DNA of 64,000 bases from assembly GCA_005784505.1 (NCBI GenBank), contig VCAZ01000005.1, positions 315,001 to 379,000 of the forward strand, given 5' to 3'. Under the pieces are notes generated by a model, which did not search any database, was not told the DNA's origin, and saw only the letters and a program-made list of their open reading frames with translations. Positions 57,672-64,000 of the stretch are shown piece by piece (the stretch's first letter is position 1; every line of letters starts with the position of its first letter). Source of the DNA: Bagarius yarrelli. Taxonomy: Eukaryota > Chordata > Actinopteri > Siluriformes > Sisoridae. A program made the translations under genes and the position numbers.

Positions 57672-60600
57672 ATGCCTTTCAGATCAGTCGAGGTAAGTCA
57701 GGGTTCGAAACAGTTTGTTTGTTTGCTTTATTTAGTCAGATGCGTTAAGGGTCCATCGCTTGTCTAAATATAATATAAAAAGATTAATATCAGCTTTCGG
57801 GTTATTAAAACAGTAACCGACTTTTTTCCACTTCACTACATTATAACTTTATTTCTGATTCATCTAAAAGTGTAAATGAATCAAACGAGGTTTCTCTGAA
57901 ACGGAATGAAGTTCCACCCATGTGACACACGTCTACTTTAAACGTGACTTTACAATTGACTTTTATTTCTTCAATTATAGTTCGGCATCCTTAGTCTTAG
58001 AATAAAGTTGCCCATGTTTTTTATGCATAGGGCGTAATGTTTGTTTTGACAGCAAAGCCTTGTGGTTTTGTTTTTTAACTCTTTGGCAATATTTTCCTAA
58101 ATATCTCAAACATTTCCTAACTATTTAAACATTCTGTAATCTTATTCTACATTCGGCAAAATTGTAAACACATGGTTTGATGTTGAAATCTTGAGTGAAG
58201 CAAATTTAATTGTCAAACTATTTTGCATGTAAAAAAATTGGGTTTAAACTCATCTACCTTCTTTATATCAGGCTATTCGTAAGATCAGTCTTTGTTTTGA
58301 GACATTCTATGAAAGCAGACAGATCAGTGCTGTAATCACACCCTGGAATATTAAGTGATAATGTACTAAATTGCTTTAAGTTAATATAGGTATTAATTAA
58401 ACATGTACAAGAGCTTTATATGTTGTTTGGACATTATTTTCAAGGTTTAAATGTAAATTAAGCTAATAGTTGTCTGAAGTATCAGGGTGGAACAAGAGGA
58501 CACTGGATAACCGGTAATTGAGCACTGGTTATACTGGCTGTATCGAGTACTTTTGATTCATTATATCTTTCTATTTACTTAAACACATACACATGCATCA
58601 CAGTCATGCCTGGACCTGTAATTATGCCAACCCTATAGGTATAAATTTTGAGACGCAACTTTTGTTTGCTGCTGTTACTGGGCATCTGGAGACACTGGAG
58701 ACAAATATAAAACATTGCAAAAATCTGTAATACCCAATTAAAGAACACACACCAAAAGAACAGATACTAGTATTAACATTCAATGGCTTTGGATAAACAA
58801 GGCAGTCAGATATTTTATTCTGTTTTTTTCTGTATCTTGTATACTTAAAAAAAGACACAGAGTGATGTTCTAATCTTATAACATTCCCTTTATTAATTTG
58901 TCAAGTAATTTACATAAAAGACATTGTCACAAGACAGCAAATATCTAAAGGTAGCTTTATGTTTAGATCCCTATACAGCTAACAATGGCAATAAAAATCA
59001 CTAAAATGAGGAAACAAGACTTGAAGGGAGGAACAAGAGGAACAAGACTTGAAAGGGAACATATCCTCTAACAGACTTGTAAAACATCATAGAAGATAAA
59101 ATGAAATGGTACTGAACGTGTTCAAAAAGATTTTCTGTATAAGCTCATTGTTTATTTAGACAACTTTGCATACTGCGGTTATTATTTGTGCAACAATTTA
59201 GTGCTGGAGTTATGTTACTGTTGTATATTTGCATTATATATTTTTTTTGTATATGTTTTATACAATTAAACAGTTAAACTTCTTAGGAAGTTATTTTTTT
59301 TTAAAAACAATTTGTTTTTACAGGTATGTGTAAGGATGGTAAAACCCCCAAAACAGAAACTTGTCATGCATCACTGATTCATTTCATGTTGTGTAACAAT
59401 TGTCTCTCTGGTTTAGGAGAAAATTCATTGTTTTTGTGTTGTGCTATAGGATGACATTGAGCTGGAGATAACAAACAGGGAAAGTGCTGAAAATGGCGGA
59501 GATACTTTAATACCACTGGTAAGTAAAAACTCAAACTACTCTCTATGTGAATAAAATGACATTCTTACTCCTTGCAAATGATATTCCATTTGTTAATTCA
59601 CACAAGACTCTGGGTTAACCATTGTTCCGCAGTGTGATCATATGAGTATCACATACATCGCATTATAATGTCACATTTTTCCTCAGTCAAGTCAAAAACC
59701 ACAGATGAACCAAAAAAAAAAAAAAGTAAATGACTTTTAGTATCCTACGAATGTCATTAAGTCATGTGACTGTTTTTTAAAAAATATTTTTTTCAGCTTA
59801 GCTCTCCTAATACTGCTGTGCGATCATTTGACTGCATACTTGTAGCGCATACTGTTGAAGATGAAGTTGATCAGAAATTCAAGAAGCAAGAAGCCTACAT
59901 CAACGAGCTCAAATCCAAAAAAATGACCGTGACCGTGAGTTCTCGTTCAAAGCCTAATAATGTTAGAACAAAATATGCTTTAACCACTACTTTATGTGCT
60001 TTGTTATTCTGCCGTAACACAGAAAATCCACCATGATAACAAGATATTCTATGGTGTCAGTGCTCCTGAGGAACTCTTTGACAAGTATAAGTACCTGCTT
60101 AAGGTGTCTGATTCTTGTAACTGGAGTGCTGAATGTGGAGGTTATGTCCAAAACACCACAAGGTGAATTAAAAAACTGGTTTGGGTCATTGTACTTCAAT
60201 TTAATGTGTGTTGTTCTATATACACAAGAACATACTGGTTTTATTCTCTTTAGGATCAGGATTGTTAATTTCATCCTTCATCAAACATTTATTGGAACAG
60301 GAGGTGAGTGAGTTGTTGAGTGTAAAATCACTATAAATTCCATTTTTGATACACAAAATGTTAACATATTTGTGTAAATTCCCTGCTGTAATCCAGTTTG
60401 GTACATTCATTAAAAAAAATTGTGTTTTAAAGATTTTTAAGGGTCCACCGAATAAAGTAGCCATGCTTTTTTGTGAATCATTCCAATCTGATTATGTTTA
60501 GTATATTTCAGAAGATTACATAAGCAGCCAGTTAATGGTAGGGATTTTATTAAAGCCTTTAGATTAATTAGTTGTATACTGTCTTTTAACCATATCCAGA

Positions 60601-63600
60601 GGGGCTGGAGGATCTTATGAGCCAAAATGTGTTCGAGACCTTGTTCTGCACGCATGAAGTAAAACCTTTTTTGCTTTGTTTGGTTTTTCATTAATTTTGT
60701 TTAATAATTTGGGTATTTAATTAATTTCTACAATATGAAATCTATTAGTACTATGTTTGCTTTTTTAGAGGACACAGCAAGAGTATCTAAAGAGGAAGTG
60801 GGCCAGCTGGAAGGCCTTAAAACATCTGGTCAGCCAGCCTGTTGATGATATCAGGTATAACTTTCTCCAGAAACACATCTTTGAATTTACTTTTTATTCA
60901 AAATTTGTATTTTTTTTGGAAGTATATTTTGATGACATTACTTGTGTTTGTAGGGATTACTTCGGCGAGAAGGTAGCTTTGTATTTTCTATGGCTTGGTT
61001 GGTACACACGCATGCTAATCCCCGCTGCCATCATCGGAATTGTCGTGTTTCTTTATGCTCTGGCTTTCTTTGATTCCAACCCCCTCATGTGAGTAAGATA
61101 AAATTGACTGGCATGTGTGTGTGCTGTGTTCTAATATACGCTTTACGATAAATGTTTATCAAGTTATATGTTCTAATATCTGGTTTGCCATTGATATTTC
61201 TATGTTTTACCATGATATTCGTGTGTATTCTAGAGAGGAAGTCTGTGAGTCAAATGTCACTATGTGCCCAATATGTGATAAGAAATGCCAAGTGTGGAAG
61301 CTATCAGACACCTGTTTTTATGCAAAGGTAATAAAATAAGCTCCTACTCCTTTTACTGTTTTTTTTATTAGTCTGTTAAAACACAAACAAAGTCTGTGTG
61401 TCATCTGTTCTTATTTTTAGTTGAGCCACCTATTTGACAATGAAGGAACTGTAGCCTTTGCAATGTTTATGGCTGTTTGGGGTATGTATCACTCTCCTGC
61501 TTTATCTAAAGCAAATACCTTCATGTTGTATGACTTATTGCATTATGTTTGGACTAGCCACTTTGTTTCTGGAGCTGTGGAAGCGGCATCGATCACTACA
61601 CGTTTCCAGATGGAGAGTCTTTGACTGGTGTGAAGATGAGGTGTATTATTAAATTTGCTATTTTACTATTTATTAATAATATTTAGATCAACATGTTTCC
61701 TGTAACAGAATGTTCCAGCAACTAATACCACAAAAAATCATACCGAAAGCTTTTCTTCTGATTTTGACTAAAAGCTTTATTGCATCCACAGGAGGAACTA
61801 ATATTGGAAATTATAAATGACCCACATTGTAAACCCAAGGAGTTTAAACACTCATACTTAAGGAGCATTCTTGTTCTTCTGCTTAGCACAATGGTGGTAA
61901 GACATTCAGTTACCCTTATGCTTCTTGCTCTTTTGTTGATCATTGTTTATGATAGTCATTTAATGTGTCACTCATTAACAAGTCCCACCTGACATGTGTC
62001 CCTAAACCCTGTGGTCATCTGTAAACCAGTTAAATATGAATGGTAGTCAATCAAGGTGCATGGGCATAAAAACAAAGCACACGTGTTGGAGCACAGATAC
62101 AAACTTGATGTCATTACCCAGTTAATTACTCTTGGGTTAAATATGAGTCATTTTTTTAATAGTCTGCCTGTATGTACCTTTATCACGGTGGAAGGACGCT
62201 CTCATGTTTCTTACTGTGACAATAAGCCCTTAAATACTGCATTTTAAATTTAAATTATTTATAGTTTATTGTATAAATCCTGGTTAATTCTGGTTTGTTG
62301 CAATTACATTCCTTAACTGTGATTGGTTGCTTTACATCTCTTGGTCACCGGCCAAGAAAACTTGATATAGAGCCCCAAATGCATCTTGAAGTCAACTTTT
62401 ACTTTATGAAATTAAACTTCTATTTTACTTATATGTGGTAATAAACAACATATAACATAAACACAGTGCAAAATGTGTTTTGCTCAGACGTCAATACCGC
62501 AACAGCTGTTGAACTCCGGTAAAAAAAAAATAATGCGTGTGAGCAAACGAGCGACACGCGCCACACCAAGTTACATTACACGATTGTCAGATACTGCGAG
62601 ATACATTGGATCGTCATACCCGTAGTTAGAGCACATACATGTAATTTTCTTTTATCGCCTATTTTGCTGAGTGGTCCAAACATATCACAAAGCATTTAAC
62701 AATAAATCACCGCTGTTGAGTTACCAACACTCACTAAGAGCCCATAGTATTGTTAAACATAATTTTGTACTGCAAAAAAGGCACAAGAAAAGCCTGAGGT
62801 TTAAAGAACCCAGAGTTATGCAAGAATAAGTACTTTATGCAGAAGAACAGTATCTAACCATCAACTCTATGCCCTTTTCCACTTATAGCTGGTGGTGATC
62901 ATAGGCCTAACACATGCTCTAGTGATCTGCCGTGTGGTATCTGCCATGCTGTTATCAGAGACCCAGTGGAAGCTTCTAAGTGATAACGCCAATATGATTG
63001 CAGTGACTTTGGGAGCAGTGTTGCACTACTTGACTATACAAGTTATGACTCGGGTAAGAGGTTCTACTTTTGTAGATTCTGTTTAGAGCAGCTGCTAACA
63101 AAGTTTTAAATTCATGTGTGAAAGCAGTCAAATAGGTGACCATAATTGTACATTTTGCCATATTTTAGTGTGAACAGTAAATGTCCCATTACCAGGAATT
63201 GCCCACAAATAAAAGTACATAAATAATTAAAAATAAGAGCTTTTGTCTAAAAAAACAATATGGTTGTGTGTGGGTAAGCTAATTCACAGATGTTGTACGC
63301 ACTTTAAAATTAGAAAAAAAGTTTAGACATTTTAATACTTAAAAAATCAAACCAAGGACCCTGCAGATTTTATGCAGCCACAACCCTTTAACAAAATCTA
63401 AATAATTCTTTAAAAAAAACTTTGTAAAAATTGTGTAAAATTTACTCCTTTAATTAGAACTCTTAACTTTACTTCACTATAAAATTAATTAAAGACATGC
63501 CTACTATGAATAACTTTTATCCTGTGATCCAGTTATGACCAGCTAACTAATTAACTAGGTCCTGGATCACCTTAATGCCTGTGTTCTATAGTGACAGTCA

Positions 63601-63860
63601 TGTGACCACAAATCTATTTCTTATCCCCATTTAGAAGATATAAAATACAATTTAATTCACATTGAATCGCAACTTTCCAACCACCCAAATCATGCCAGTT
63701 TAGAGACTCACCCGTCCAAATGCATGAATTGTTTTTATTAAATGCAGTCCTCATATTTGCTTTTTTTTTTAAATTTAGAAATAAAGAGCATGGTGTCACA
63801 CTGTGGTTTTTTTTTTTTTGCAGGTCAACAGATTTGTGGCATTTAAGCTGTGTGCACTAG
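57672..63860 (+). CDS. ano9: Anoctamin-9 (TMEM16J), 5' part: 14 coding exons, truncated by the window end
   Basis: A TMEM16-family membrane protein; mammalian ANO9 is found mainly in epithelia and is described as a cation channel/scramblase-type protein. Exons: 57672-57692, 59450-59518, 59797-59934, 60023-60162, 60254-60303, 60600-60658, 60769-60854, 60954-61088, 61234-61327, 61421-61481, 61558-61640, 61792-61896, 62889-63053, 63824-63860. All are GT..AG and in phase; they give 414 aa, then one base of the next codon. Matches to human ANO9 include DCILVAH (human DYVLVAQ), RIRIVNF, QPVDDIRDYFGEKVALYFLW (human QPVDEIRNYFGEKVALYFVW), SHLFDNEGTVAFAMFMAVW and HSYLRS. The N-terminal dimerisation domain (to about residue 185), the first two membrane helices and the cysteine loop CPICDKKC are present. 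The Ca2+ site and pore half lie beyond the window. The start ATG has G at -3. Symbol suffix (a/b) not resolved. Confidence 0.94.
61897..62888 (+). other. ano9 intron 12 (992 bp), no gene seen
   Basis: An AT-rich intron with no recognised element or coding segment. A slightly CpG-richer patch lies at 62500-62640. A frame read through at 61780-61992 is the exon-12 read-through and not a separate gene. Confidence 0.6.
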
Positions 63861-64000
63861 GTAGGTAAAGACATCCAAGTAATAAGTCATGTCTAATAAG
63901 TTCATCCCTCCCCCTTTCGTGCCATGCTATAAATATAGCCAAATGACTCATAGGTAGTAGTAAAACCGGTTTACTCACTGAGGTTTACAAATAAACTATT

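Overview
The window is ordinary nuclear DNA from a ray-finned (teleost) fish. The genes are split into many small exons with GT..AG introns. Their products match vertebrate proteins. The non-coding DNA is AT-rich and full of teleost-style SINE, LINE and MITE remnants and long microsatellites. The repeat style suggests an ostariophysan (catfish- or characin-like) fish, but this could not be settled by reading alone. There is no prokaryotic, phage or CRISPR content.

Four protein-coding genes are present. On the minus strand are slc17a6 (vesicular glutamate transporter 2; 12 coding exons, 21452 down to 11012, complete, 585 aa) and, upstream of it in the same orientation, ano5 (anoctamin-5; 20 coding exons, 52304 down to 25029, complete, 917 aa). 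On the plus strand are tssc4 (U5 snRNP assembly factor; one coding exon, 54965-55870, 301 aa) and ano9 (anoctamin-9; the first 14 coding exons, 57672-63860, cut off by the window end after 414 aa). Every coding splice junction was read by hand, and codon phases agree across all of them.

Layout: 1-11 kb is intergenic DNA downstream of slc17a6, with one LINE fragment, several microsatellites and possible non-coding regulatory blocks. 11-21.5 kb is slc17a6. 21.5-25 kb is its upstream region, with a CTCF-like motif. 25-52.3 kb is ano5; its introns 1 and 2 (12.0 and 5.6 kb) hold most of the transposable elements, including an RTE-type fragment carrying about 22 copies of a 36-bp unit. 52.3-55 kb is the divergent ano5/tssc4 intergenic region, with two back-to-back CTCF-like motifs. 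55-64 kb holds tssc4 and the 5' half of ano9.

The genes do not form one pathway. VGLUT2 loads glutamate into synaptic vesicles, TSSC4 acts in spliceosome assembly, and the two anoctamins are membrane proteins of the TMEM16 channel/scramblase family. The ano5-slc17a6 order and orientation match human 11p14.3, while tssc4 and ano9 correspond to human 11p15.5 genes, so this fish joins two human neighbourhoods. I found no convincing undescribed biological system. The most unusual items are the minisatellite grown inside a retrotransposon reading frame, the two anoctamin paralogues flanking tssc4 with matching exon structure, the direct-repeat pair in ano5 intron 2, and the CTCF-like motifs at gene boundaries.
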